The notes beneath the pieces were generated by a model. It saw nothing but the letters and a program-made list of their open reading frames with translations. It was not told where the DNA came from and made no database searches. A DNA stretch of 64,000 nt. Origin: Struthio camelus. Its lineage: Eukaryota; Chordata; Aves; Struthioniformes; Struthionidae. This document shows, one piece after another, positions 49,301-60,855 of this stretch; position 1 is the stretch's first letter, and the number at the start of each line of letters is the position of its first letter. The DNA is taken from contig NC_090942.1 of assembly GCF_040807025.1 (NCBI RefSeq), positions 61,770,911-61,834,910 on the forward strand, given 5' to 3'. The translations under genes were made by a program, and so were the position numbers.

Positions 49301-51880
49301 TGGAGGGAATTTAAGACAGCCTACCGACTCCTGGTTAGGAATCAGCTAAAGAAGTTCTCTCACGGAGTCTGCATCCTGCAGTTCCTCCAGCATCTCCTTC
49401 AACTAATGACCTTTTGCCTGTGAATTTAATAGAATTATGGCCACAGAATGCCCGCGACAAATATAAATTTTCCTTCCATCACCCATGCTAGTAATTATTG
49501 ACTAGAACACCATTTACAGTCCTAACAGTTTAGTTCAGGCCTAAACCTTGGCATAAGTATTGAATGAAACGGGATTTGCAGGCTCCAGTTAGGGATTGTG
49601 TTCCTGCCCCAGTTTAAGATACTCTGTCTCTGAAGAATACTCAACCTAAAATTTGTAAAAAAAGAAAAAAAAAAAAGAACTAGGAATCAAATACCAAGAA
49701 AGAAAAGTAAATATTTTCCAAGACAAAACAATATTGGATTTCTTGGTGTAATCAAATGCAGAAAAAGGTCAATTAGCACCCTAAGCCTTTATCTTGCAGG
49801 GAGTTACAGCTTGCACATTTATGCAACGAACTTCCCTTCATGGAATGATTATTGGCAAGCCAATGCCTTTTACTATAACATAAGAGCATGAGAAGGAAAT
49901 AAATCAAATTTGCACCAGAAATTCAGCAGCCTAGGTGCGGAGCTGCAAAACACTTCTTGTTACTTTGTAGTGTCTTAAAGAAACTGAAACTACATGTGTA
50001 AGATCTTTGCACAGGTACTTGAGTAGAGCTTTAAAGCACTATTTTCATTTCACTGTGTATCTTCCACAGAAGTGGTGTTTTTCTTTCATCCCACACAGAT
50101 TTTGAATAAGGGCAAATATTAACAGATACAGACATGAATACAGACTTTTTTAATGTTACCTTGAGATACAAAGATACATATTGAAATGCAGGGAGGAAGA
50201 GTAACATGTCCAAGGGAATAACACACTGCTGAGAGCTTTTCATAGCATTGTTCTTAAAACAAACAAAAAACCCTTCTGAAACGACTGCCATTACTACTGG
50301 TTGTCTAGCAGTTGTTTGCTCTTAGCCCAGATCTAAATCCATTATTGCTTTAATAAAAGAGTGCCATGTAAGTCTCTCCAAACGGTGTTAACAATTGTGA
50401 AAGACAAGGGCAATAATCAGCTTACTTTGTCCACCATATTGCGATGAAAAGAAAGGCAGTTTTAAATAATCCTTGACAGAGAGCTCATCCTGACATCACA
50501 GTTACTGAGTATGTCTAGAGGATGGGAGGAAATTAGAAATGGAGCATTTAGAAAATTTGCAGCTTCCTTTCTGCCTGAAGCACAGGGAAGCGTGGGGACA
50601 GAACCAGCGGAGAGGATTTTTGTGCGTGTTTTTGTTGTTAGGATTCTCCGATGACTTACTCCGTCACATTGGACACTTTCTGTCACAACAATGCTCTGGG
50701 TGCCGACTCCTGGATCCAAGCGCCTCTTGGAAGCCACCAGCAGTTCGCAGACACCACAGGATTGCAAGCCATCTTCTACTAAGTTTGAAATAGCAAGCTC
50801 CAGTATGAATCTTGCCTTCAATCTTCAGACAACTCACAAAACAGATTTTATGGGCAGCAGAATAAGGCTTGCTTCCAATTGCAAAGGGAACAGTGAACAA
50901 TACGTCAGCAGGGGCTCAGGAACTGAGGAAGGCAAAGCAACGACAAGAGGAATGTATGCCATGAACCAGTATATGAAGAACTTTGTATGACTGTTGCCTA
51001 CGTTGTACCTATTGAGGTTAAAAGGAAAACGTGCCTCAGTTCCTTCTTGTCAATTAGGAATCACTTCCAGAATCGTAACCCATAGTTACAAAAATCAGAT
51101 GCAATGACACACTGCGGTCTTGCCTTGCACACAATACCTGGATAGCTTTACATAAAAAGAAATGTAACTCCCTCCAACACATCGCTGGACAGCAGGGGTG
51201 GACTGACTGGTCTAGATCCGGCTCGTCATAAAATTCTGCAGTGAACTGGTAGCGCAGTTAGATGCCTGCCAAACAACAACCGCTACGTAACCTGTCCAGA
51301 GTTAGGGCGAAAAGGATGTAAAAAAAGGTACAACACGGTGCAATCGAGGCACGTTTTTGAAACTTTTAAGTTTTTCTAAGGTATCATTTGTCCTACAGTC
51401 CATCCCAAAGCAGACGGAAGGGGAGCTATTTTGTATTTTTTCCAGCTTCCACAATCAAACAAATACAAGATAACAAGACATAACTACTCATCTTCTGAAA
51501 ACGTTTTAAGCAGCTCTGTGTGATGCTTGAAAACTGGAAGAGTTTTCAAAAGAAGTTTTAAAGTTATTCCCATGTGATATCTCCCTTCCACCCAAACGCC
51601 AGTCCTGGGCACGTTCTCCTCCCTTTCTCACCATGCAGACCGTTACCCACCCCCCAACCCTCAGCGCCCCAAAAACGCAAAGTCAAACCAACCCTGCTGC
51701 CTTGCGTAAGGATAGTCTGCGTGATCAGACACAACTTTTCCCCCCCGCCCTCCACAGGACCGCTAAGTAATTTAACGCGCAGCAGAGACTCTTTCCTCCG
51801 CAACTCCTCACCTCCGCTCTACCTCGCCCTCCTTGCCCGCCCTCCTCTTCTTGCCAGCGTATCCAAACCAGTCAGCTCCC
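46400..51880. other. Region between TCP11L2 and CKAP4 promoters, nothing recognised
   Basis: Unique sequence of about 5.5 kb between two divergent genes. It has an A-run near 49,657-49,678. Consensus-like plus-strand donors occur (for example GCG|gtgagt at about 46,993) but no exon can be supported. Confidence 0.65.
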
Positions 51881-53700
51881 GCTTCCCTCTGACCTGCCTC
51901 CCTACGAGCAGCAGAAGCCCTGAGAGCGCCAAAGAGACCAAACAGGGGTCTGCGCTCGACGCCCGGCAGGCCCAGCTGGAGCCAGCGACGCCGGGGAAGG
52001 GCTGCTCTCGGCCTTTCCGGCCCTGAGCGGGGACGTGCCCTGCTGGGAAGATGAGCGCAAGGCGCTCCTTGCCCAGGTGTCGGGGCGAGGGCGCGCACAG
52101 GCTCTCTCGTGGGGAGTTTGGATGCTGAACCACCAGCCTCTACCCAGAGCGCGCTCGGACCAGAAACGCTCCCGGCAGACAGTCGGGGCAGCTGTCAGGC
52201 GCCTGAGGAACCAGTCTGGCGCCGAAGTCTCTGCTCCGAGACGGGGCGGCCCTAGAGACGCCTACGGCGGCGGCTCTCGTACCCAGACAGCTTACCCCCC
52301 CCCCGCCCCCCGGCAGCTTGCTCTCGGGGCTCGCTGCTCGCGCGTTTCAGCCAAACCTCCCCCCTCCTCCCCCAAACTCCAAAAAACAAACAAACAATAA
52401 TAATAAAAAAAAAGAAACAAAAGTTGCGCGAGGCAGCAGCCCGCCGCCCGAGACCCCGCGGCGGGGCGGGAGCCGCCCGGCGCTGCCGCCGGGGCCGGGG
52501 CCGAGGGCGGGGGCCGGGCCGGCGGGGCGGGGAGGGGAGCGGGGCGCTGCCGGGGCCGGCGCCCCCGCCCCCAAGGCGCGGCGGCACGGCAGCCTCGCCC
52601 CCCGCTCCCGCTCCCCTTCCCGCTCCCGCTGCGCGCACCACGGCGGCGCCTCCCGCCATGTCGGCCGCCAAGCACCGGGGCGCCAAGGGGGGCGGCCCGC
52701 CCGCCGCCGCCGCCGCCGCCGCCACCGCCGCCGCCGAGCGGGGCGCGGCGGCCGGCGGCGCCGAGGAGGCGGCGCGGCGGCCGGCGGCGGCGCAGGGCCG
52801 CGGCGGCCGGGCGGCGGCGGGCGGCGGGGGTCGCTCGGCCGCCGGCCCGCGGCGCGGCTGGGCGCTGGTGCTGGGCGCCGCCGTGGTGCTGGGCGCCGCG
52901 CTCCCGGCCGGCTGGTACGTGCGGCAGCTGCGGGAGGAGGTCGGGCGGAGCAGCCGCGAGAGGGAGGCCTCCAGCCGGCAGCGGGAGGAGCTGGCCGCCA
53001 CCCTGGACGCCGTGGTGCAGAAGGTAGCGCGGCGCCGTCGGGCCGGGCTGTCCGCGGGGGACCGTCGGCGGGGGCCGGTGGGGGTGTCGCGGACCCTCCC
53101 CGCCGCCGTGCTTGTCTTGAGTAAGGGCATAGCCCGGCTCGTTGGGAAGCACAAGCATCAAGACGGTTGTGGGATGCTAACGGGACACGGCGGGGCCGCC
53201 CCCCTCTCTGGGGCCCTCTCGGTCTTCCGCGGTTTGGACGTGAAGCTGTTTTATATAACGCACGTCCGTGGGGGTGGAAGTGCAGAACTGCAGCCCCGAC
53301 AGCCTGCTACGGGTAGTTTTATATATATATATATTTTTTTTTTTTTTTTCTTGCTATTGCAAATAGTGTGAAAGGGAGCGCGGCGCTCGGGCTGCCCCGG
53401 TGGCTGTGCGGAGCGGGCAGGTGAGCGGCGGAGATGGCGCGGCCGCGCCGTCGGACGTGGCAGGAACTACCGCCCTCCCGGCCTGGCCCTCCCGCAACTT
53501 TTGGCAGCGCCGAGACGCGCCACGCGCTCCCAAAAACAAAAGTCCTGCCTGTTGGGTCGAAGAGCAGAGGCAGCGCCGAAAGTACTGACTCGCGTGTGTG
53601 CCTTGCGGCGCCTTCCAGATTCCTGCCGCTCTCCGTGCCCTGGGAGCCAGGCTTGAGCGCCCATCGCAACCCCGGGCTCGCAGGAGGGCTGGGAAGTAGC
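51880..53700 (+). promoter_or_regulatory. CKAP4: CKAP4 CpG-island promoter
   Basis: CG density rises sharply from about 51.9 kb and peaks around exon 1. An A-rich stretch (about 52,379-52,422) interrupts the GC-rich upstream part. No TATA box stands out near the ATG at 52658, so the start of transcription is unresolved. A TA repeat followed by a long T-run lies at about 53,320-53,350. Confidence 0.75.
52658..53023 (+). CDS. CKAP4: CKAP4 exon 1 (cytosolic tail and membrane span)
   Basis: 122 codons, very GC-rich, including a (GCC)n tract that encodes an Ala run (residues 16-26). It ends CAGAAG|gtagcg. The frame stays open well into the intron, so a retained-intron form would have an extended C-terminus; this is not evidence for one. 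Confidence 0.95.
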
Positions 53701-56700
53701 CAGGAAAGGCTGTGACTCGAGCAAAGTGGGGGGGGGGGGAGAAAAAGCTTTTTCCTCCTAATTTTTTTCCGCTCAGGCCTTACTAGCCCCTGAGCTAGAG
53801 TTTCACAAATGGCAGTGTCCATCTGGATACGTCTCAGCGTGCCCAGAACTTAAGGAAATGTTATGTGTGAGGGCGCGGAATCAAATTAAAATACAGTCAG
53901 GCTCGTCTAGGGAGCAGGGAAATCGGTTTGAAAGCAATATGTAAAGTTATCACTGAGTCAGATGAGAGAAAGGGAAGTTCTTGCCTCGGCTTGACTGCTT
54001 TGTGCATCGCGAGCAGCCTCCGTGGGGCCGTACAGATTCCCTGCTCCCTGGGTGTGGCGAGTTTGGGCTGGGGCCGGGCGTCCTCGGGCCGTTTTGCGGC
54101 GCTCCCCAGAAGCGTGGCAGCCGGCACGCGTGGAATTTGTAAAATCGGTGTCTCGGTGCTTCCGCTCTCTCCCAGCAAGGAGGAAAAGGGGAAATTGTGT
54201 GAAGTGCAGAACGGGTTGTAAAAATGCAGGGCTATTTCTGAAGCTAATCTTAAATCCTGGCTGGGCCACGTTTGGAACTAGAAAGGGCTGGGTTTTTTTT
54301 TTCCCTAGTTGTTAAGGCATTGTTACAAACTGTAGGAAGGAAGAAATTGCAATGGCAGGCACACGGGACATAGGATAATACATAAGTATTGTACATGAGG
54401 ACTCAGATATACAAGCAATGTATAAGCTCTTCCAAGCATAGAGATGGGTATAGTTTGCTCCCTCCATCTCTGCATTCTTGCAGAGAAATCTTAGGTGTAC
54501 GTTGCGCATTCTAGGAGAAAGAGACAAAACGTAAGTTTATGAACAGCTGATTTTGAAGAGAAGAGAAACTTTATTTGCCTGTGTATAGCAGATGGCTGAT
54601 GTTAGCCATTTGTGCAGCAATGCAAAAATAAAAGGCAGAGGAAAGAGGTCACGCAGAGTTTCAATGTAAGCCTTGAAAGCTGTTTGTTGTGTTTTTGTGT
54701 TGTCTTTCCAGAAGAATGGACTTGAGGAAGAGAAGACCTGGCATTGCTTTACAAAAGCGTAGGGTCCCGTTCTGAACTTACGGAGGGGCGGGCAGTACGG
54801 GCTGCTACGTGGAGCTCCCTTTCGTCTTTCAGTGCACAGAGCCACCGTCAGGAGCGTTACATAAGCTCATCTGCTTTACACATCAGCAGTAGGAGGAGAA
54901 AGGAAATGATGTGGAAATCTAATCTTCATAATGCAGCACAATTTTCAGAGAAGCCAAGGTTATTTGGTGTTAGAATACAAGATGGTATGACTGCTTGGCA
55001 AAGATGTACTTGTTAGCTATAGAAATATTTGTATGTACTATTTAGGACAGTAAACCTTTCAAGGGCTAAAGCTTCACAAGTTTCCAGCCGTGAACAGCAA
55101 ACGGGCGGACAGGCAGAGAGGTGTGCACACAAACCAACTTTGTAGTGAATAGGAGCTATTACTTTGGAGTTGTGAGTTTTTCCCCCTCTCTTGCCAGGGG
55201 TTTGTCTAGGGCCCTGATGGTGCTTAGGGAGCTGAGCGTATGTTAGGATAGATCAGATTAGAGGCTGATCTAGTTCGAGGACCTGGGTCTTTTATTTTAT
55301 TATATCAGAGCTCTGTGGTCTTCAAGTGGCCGGCTCCACCAGAAGCTAGAGGTATAGGGAAAGACTAACTTACACCATGGGCGTTGCCCAAATGCAGTGG
55401 AGGAATAGGTATAAAGTACTTCCGCTCTGGTGTTTCTCCAACACTGTGCGTACCCCCCTCTCTGTATGTGAGGGGTGGGATCCCCCTCTATCAAATTTAC
55501 ACCAGCAGAGATCTCCTGACACTCCAGAGAGTTCCCCTGGATGTTTCTGGTGCCTTTTCTTATACTAACGTGCAAAGATAGGTTAATTGCAAATATGAAT
55601 TTAGTGGTTTAGTTGGAATGTGTCAAGAAGAATAAATGATTTGTCGTAAGAGGGAGAGGCAAACTTTCTTGTGCACTCCTTCTACAGTCCTGAAGTCCAT
55701 TTATAGGGATACAGAAAGAGCTCTCTATGTGGAAAAAATCAGAATGAATGACAATTAAGACGTAATGAAAGTAAGGTTGGTAAGTCAGTGTAATCGCTGT
55801 TGCCCTGCAGCAATTTGTATGCTAGTATTACCTGCTTCTCCTGCTCCCCTCCCCTTTTAATTCATTCTTAGCTTGGTGTGTGAGACCTAGAGACTACAAG
55901 CTATAGGGAAAGTAAAGCTACAAACCTTTTTACAAAAAGGGGAGGGGGGGCGCAGGGAAAGGAAGTCATTTTTATGGGGATTCTTCACACTTCAGGAGTC
56001 TCCTGGAGCAAGGGAAAGTTTCATGACCAAACTACAGTTCTTTCACAGTGTAGACCTCCACTAAAATCAGAGAGGTTTTGGCCAGGGGGTTAATTTAGCA
56101 TAAATACATGTGAATAAATTAATTAGTAGTTAATAAGTCTGTTAGAACTTTTGAGATGAATTTCTAGGTTCAGAGGCCGACTGAAAGCTGCTGGAATCCC
56201 TTTCAGTTAAAAAGGAAAAAAAAAAATAAAGACCTCTGTATATTCCTTTCTAAGGATATATAGAGTATACTTCCTTCCATTTCTAAAATAAAACCACCCC
56301 TCCAGCTGTGTATCTAATCAGTAAACATGGCAGCCCATGTGGCAGGACTGATTAATATATCCCTCAGACAGAGAGAGTAGCATGAAGCAACACAACATGC
56401 ATTACTCAGCACTTGCCCTCCTGCCAAAGCCTTGAGGTATTTCGTACGTGATGGATTCCTGTTGTAGCCAATGGGAGTTCTTACATACTTTGTAATGGTT
56501 TTTTTTTTTTTTTTTAGAAAAAAACCAAACCCCCCACACAAAAAGACTTCTTGACAGTCTTGATACTCTGCTTTGCCCCAGAATTAAGTTAACACAGGCT
56601 TCCCCTTTGGTGTACCTGCATCTTAACTGTAGAGGTGAGAGTAGTTTATCTTGGCGGCCACTTAGCCCTTGCTCTTTTCCCTATTGCTGTCAGGGAAGCC

Positions 56701-58917
56701 AGCTGTAAAGGTCATTTTTGTAGTTGGGATACTAGCAGCTTTCTGTGAGCTGGTCCCCTTAACAGCTGCTACAGCTTTGTTCTGTGCCTGCATACACACA
56801 CGTGAACCTATGCGCCTTTTCACTAAGAGCATACATGTGTAGGCATGTGTTTAAATAATGTGGTACTTAGAACACTTGTGGTGTTTAGAACATTAAAGCT
56901 TTCCTATAATTTTTATCTTAAAAAATAGCAAACGAGAAAATTGTCTCCAAAATCACATTGATGTCTAAGAGCAGCAAAATGTCACGGTTACTACTTCCAT
57001 TCTCCAGCTATTCCTAGCTCCTTTTTCCCCCTAATTTTTCCCTGTTGTCCTTCCTTGAGTGGTTTGAAACTTCTTTCATGTTCAGGTGTTGGCCTAGGCT
57101 CTGACCACCTGTTAAAGTTTAATCCTAGTTTCTCCATACTTAGACAAAATTCACACAGAAGCTGGCGCTGGATGTTTTTGTTTGTTTTATTTTTTGCCCT
57201 AAATAAGGGGGAACTTGCAGCCCATAGAACCAGCCCCAAGGAACTGTAGAGGGAGGGATGACTCGGAGGTCAGGATGCAAGCTCTGACGACTTGGATTTG
57301 CTTGTCACTGCTACAGGTTTTGTGGTTAATCTGTGGCAGGTCAGTGAGGCCGAGGATCCTCAGCAGAAGGTGTGCATGTAGAGAGCTTTGAGGCTGTAGG
57401 TGCTGGGCTTTTTGTGTCTCGTTTAGATACAGGCCATAGGGTGGCCTCAGGTAGGAAGCCTGAAAGACTGGAAGGTGGTGATCATTTCATACAGTAACCG
57501 GGACCATAAGGACCTTAAAAACAAAGGATAGGGATGTAGCTAAGGATGAAATTGTAAGAATTAAAGATATGGATTTCTGTTTTAGGTGCGTTCCCTTCAA
57601 GCCACGTTTGGAGAGTTCGAATCCATGATGAAAATTACTCAGCAGAAGCAAGAAGTTACTGAGAAGGCTGTTAAGGAAGGGGAGAGTGAAATAAACCGTA
57701 TCAGTGAAGTGCTTCAGAAGCTACAAAATGAAATCTTGAAAGACTTATCTGATGGCATCCACATGGTGAAGGATGCAAGGGAACGAGACTTCACGTCGCT
57801 GGAAAACACAGTGGAAGAGAGACTAACGGAGTTAACCAAGTCGATAAATGATAACATCGCTGTATTCACTACAGTCCAGCAAAGGAGCCAAGATGAAATC
57901 AACAATATGAAAGCAAAGGTTAATTCTCTAGAAGAAGCAGATGCATATAAGCATGAAATAAAGGTGCTGAAAGATGCTTTTTATGAGATGCAAACCTCCA
58001 TGAAAACCAAAGAAAAGGACATAGAGGCCCTGAAAAGTACAATAGACTCCATGGAATCTGATGTGTATACTGAAGTGAAAGAGTTGGTAAACCTCAAACA
58101 AGAACATGAGAAATTCAAAGAGGCAGCAGACTCTGAACATCTTTCATTAAAAGCTTTACAAGAGAAAGTTCTTAGAGCCGAGGATTCTATTATGCAGCTC
58201 CCTGGTGACATTAAAAGACTTGATGAAGATTTACGGCAAGTTAAAGCTGACCTCAACAAATGGGAAGAAAATGAACTCTTCAGAAAAGCATTAGAAACTT
58301 CTGAAAAGAACAGTGAAGGGCTAGAGTCTCGACTGAGACACATAGAAGAGAGCCTGGAGTCTCTAACTTCTGTTGCTGCTCAACATACTGAAAAGTTGCA
58401 GTCTTTCCTTTCTAAGGAGGCAAAATATGAAGATAAGCTCAGTACCCTAGAACAAAGCGTTACCGCTCTTCAGGGAATCTCAGATATGGACGTAACTTCA
58501 ATCACAGACGTTCTGAGAAATCTTGGTGAATCACAGACCTCACTGCACAATGATGTGGAGAACTTGAGAAGAAGTATTAGTGACCTGCCATCCTCTGGTG
58601 CTTTTCAGGATGTCCAGAAACAAATTAGTACTTTGTTGGATCAAGGAACTCTTCAGACGGGTGAAACACATTCTCAAGGCTATCTCGAAAAATTTTCTTC
58701 TGTTGAAGGCTCTGTAGATGAACTGAGATCTTCTGTCAGCCAGGTTGATTCTGATTTGAAAATGATAAGAACTGCAGTGGATAGTTTAGTCTCCTACTCG
58801 GTGAAAATTGAAAATAATGAGAACAACTTGGAGTCTGTGAAGAGTTCGATAGATGACTTGAGGCACGATCTGGAAAGATTGTTTGTGAAAGTAGAAAAAA
58901 TACATGAGAAAGTTTAG
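52658..58917 (+). CDS. CKAP4: CKAP4 (CLIMP-63/p63), two exons, complete
   Basis: A type II ER membrane protein. Its short cytosolic tail binds microtubules and its long luminal coiled coil spaces ER sheets; at the surface it has been described as a receptor for DKK1 and surfactant protein A. Exon 1 is 52658-53023 and exon 2 57586-58917, joined in phase 0 to 565 aa (human about 602). Residues 1-66 are basic and Ala/Gly-rich (MSAAKHRGAKGGG, cf. human MPSAKQRGSKGGH). Residues about 67-88 form the single membrane span (GWALVLGAAVVLGAALPAGW). The rest is predominantly coiled coil, with the strongly conserved block EVLQKLQNEILKDLSDGIH and ARERDFTSLENTVEERL, ending VEKIHEKV as in human. The ATG has G at -3 (gccATGt). 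No cysteine occurs anywhere in the protein. Confidence 0.97.
53700..57585 (+). other. CKAP4 intron, remainder
   Basis: The intron is 4.6 kb (53,024-57,585). This part is unique sequence with T-runs (near 56,501) and no recognised exon or transposon. Confidence 0.8.
57586..58917 (+). CDS. CKAP4: CKAP4 exon 2 (luminal coiled coil)
   Basis: 443 codons plus stop in one uninterrupted exon, beginning VRSLQATFGEFES after ttctgttttag. It is rich in Glu, Lys, Leu and Ser with heptad-like spacing. Its base composition is near average, in contrast to exon 1. Confidence 0.98.
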   Translation: MRSLQATFGEFESMMKITQQKQEVTEKAVKEGESEINRISEVLQKLQNEILKDLSDGIHMVKDARERDFTSLENTVEERLTELTKSINDNIAVFTTVQQRSQDEINNMKAKVNSLEEADAYKHEIKVLKDAFYEMQTSMKTKEKDIEALKSTIDSMESDVYTEVKELVNLKQEHEKFKEAADSEHLSLKALQEKVLRAEDSIMQLPGDIKRLDEDLRQVKADLNKWEENELFRKALETSEKNSEGLESRLRHIEESLESLTSVAAQHTEKLQSFLSKEAKYEDKLSTLEQSVTALQGISDMDVTSITDVLRNLGESQTSLHNDVENLRRSISDLPSSGAFQDVQKQISTLLDQGTLQTGETHSQGYLEKFSSVEGSVDELRSSVSQVDSDLKMIRTAVDSLVSYSVKIENNENNLESVKSSIDDLRHDLERLFVKVEKIHEKV

Positions 58918-60855
58918 GTAGCGGTGCTCCTTGTACAAATATTGGATTAAAGAGAATAGCTTTTGTATGCCCAGTTTTTTACTCTCTCTCAAAGCAATTT
59001 GATACCTCCAAAGAGAATAAGAATACTTTAATAATAGAGACAGTTCTGCTTATTTCCTTTATTTCTCTTTTGTGTAGTTTTTTGTTTTGTTTTATGAAAA
59101 CATGAATTTAGTTGGGGTTTGAGTTTCTAAGGGCTCACCTTCTCTAGAAAGTTGCACCGCTGTAACTATTGTGGTGTAACTAAGGCACTACAGCCTCATT
59201 AGCATGGGCACATATTTAATGGTATGAAGGTGTTTCACACTATGACACTAGATGTCCCACACAGGAGGGCTACAGCTGTTTTGGTATGAAAACCATACTG
59301 CTGTACACATTGAGGATTTGACTGGTGTGTTTGGGTTAAGAAGCATGGATGAAGAAAACTACACCTCTAGCTAAAACTGTTATACCGGTAAACTTGAGCG
59401 TGGTGCAGGCCAGAAGTCACTCATCTGTTTCTTCAGTTTAGGACTCAGCCATATGGTCAGTCTACCACGTATCGATTGAGCTGTAGTACATTTTTGTGTG
59501 TCCTTAACCTGTGCCAAGGAGCTAACAGGCGTTAGCTAAACCCACGGTAAGGACAAGCTTGAGGTAAGTGGCGTTGCTTAGGGCTGCGACTGTACGCGTG
59601 GACACTTACCACAGCCCAGCTGGCACGTGGCGAGTTGCTAAGCAGTAGTAGCTTGTTTTACAGCTGTTTTACAGTGGGAAGAGAGAAGCGAGTTGTGACT
59701 GTTGCACTCAAGAACGAAGGAGAGCGGAGGCAGAAAGAAGATGCCAAGGCGTGGTGCACTGCATGGCTGGAGAGATTTACTGTTTACGATCATAGGCTTC
59801 TTTCCCAACATCTTTAGCTGCTGGTGCAGAAGATCAGTGCTGAGCAGGGACATCTGAGCTGAAGGATGGGATTAGTTTCAAGAGGGTACAGTAACATTTT
59901 TGTCATATTTTTGGGCTGTTTAAGTGATCAGGCTGTGTTTCTCCTGCAAAGTCCTAAATCCCCATCTGTGATACAGGACTTTCCGTAGAAATGATCACAA
60001 ATTTGAAAGAGGAGAGAGAAGAACTGGAATCACAACTCTGGTGTTCCTTGCACAGCGAGCATGCTGATGATAATAATAATACGCTCCAAAACACAAAAGG
60101 GGGAAAATCAGGATGAAATCAGCAGAATTGCTTCTAAGGCATATACATTTCCAAGTTCTTCCATAGGTGACAGTGACCTGAATTATTATTATCGCATTCA
60201 GGACTTCAGGCCTGATTATTACTGGTGTCACTGGGCCTCTGCCTGGGACACTGGTAGTAAAGGATCCCTCTACTGACTGGTTGAGAATGAGAAAAAGTGT
60301 CTGATACTCTAGATGTTGATGTTTATTTAAAAACCACTTCCTCATGGAGCTTCCTTGGTTTTCTGTCTCTTTGGGAAGGATTTCTAATATCTCTCCTTTT
60401 AAAGTTTTGTTTTGAAAGTTATACAGACATTTGATAAAGGTATCTGTATGTGGATACCTTTGAAATAACGGCCACTGCCGGCTTGTAGGGTGGGTCATGA
60501 CCACCTCAGCCTGGACAAGCCAGATCTTTGGCTACATCAAAAAGAAATTCCTAGAAATAGCAGCTCCACAAAGTGGTAAGTTTGTGGGAACAGTGCAGGT
60601 AAAAGGAAGTTCCCTAGGGTAAATAAGATACTCAGCTATATCTAGTGGTGTTCCCACTGTAAATAGGAAAGAATTGCTGACATAGTAAGAGGGACCAAGA
60701 CATTAAGATAACTTTGTTGTCACTGATTGAACTGCACTGTTCTTTGTTGACGTCTCAAGTTCTTGAATAATGTTGTTTAGGTTACTGTGAAATGAACTGT
60801 ATGGCTTATTTGCGGTATTTTTAATACATAATAAACATTTGGAACATTCTTAGCA
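58918..60855 (+). other. CKAP4: Probable CKAP4 3'UTR
   Basis: Sequence from the stop to the first clear AATAAA at 60830-60835, about 1.9 kb. An ATTAAA at 58946-58951 could end a very short form. It contains inverted repeats at 60,167-60,233 and 60,436-60,461. Confidence 0.6.
60830..60835 (+). terminator. CKAP4 polyadenylation signal candidate
   Basis: AATAAA on the plus strand, followed within about 20-40 bp by a long T-run, which could act as a downstream U-rich element. Confidence 0.6.

Noticed and set aside
50462-50990. Cluster of open frames of 78-119 codons on both strands between TCP11L2 and CKAP4
   Set aside because: No family resemblance, and the frames overlap on opposite strands; chance is the simpler explanation.
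51248-51312. tRNA-like GGTAGCGCAGTTAGATGCC
   Set aside because: It resembles a D-arm/A box but no B box, anticodon arm or acceptor stem can be formed downstream.
52424-52657. In-frame extension of CKAP4 upstream of its ATG
   Set aside because: It has no ATG (the first possible start is TTG), is low-complexity Arg/Pro/Gly, and homology to human CKAP4 starts exactly at the ATG at 52658.
57610-57626. GAGTTCGAATCC, resembling a Pol III B box
   Set aside because: It lies within the conserved CKAP4 coding sequence (FGEFES) with no A box or tRNA cloverleaf around it.
60066-60192. 12-bp inverted repeat GATAATAATAAT / ATTATTATTATC
   Set aside because: A low-complexity ATT/AAT repeat explains it without a structural role.
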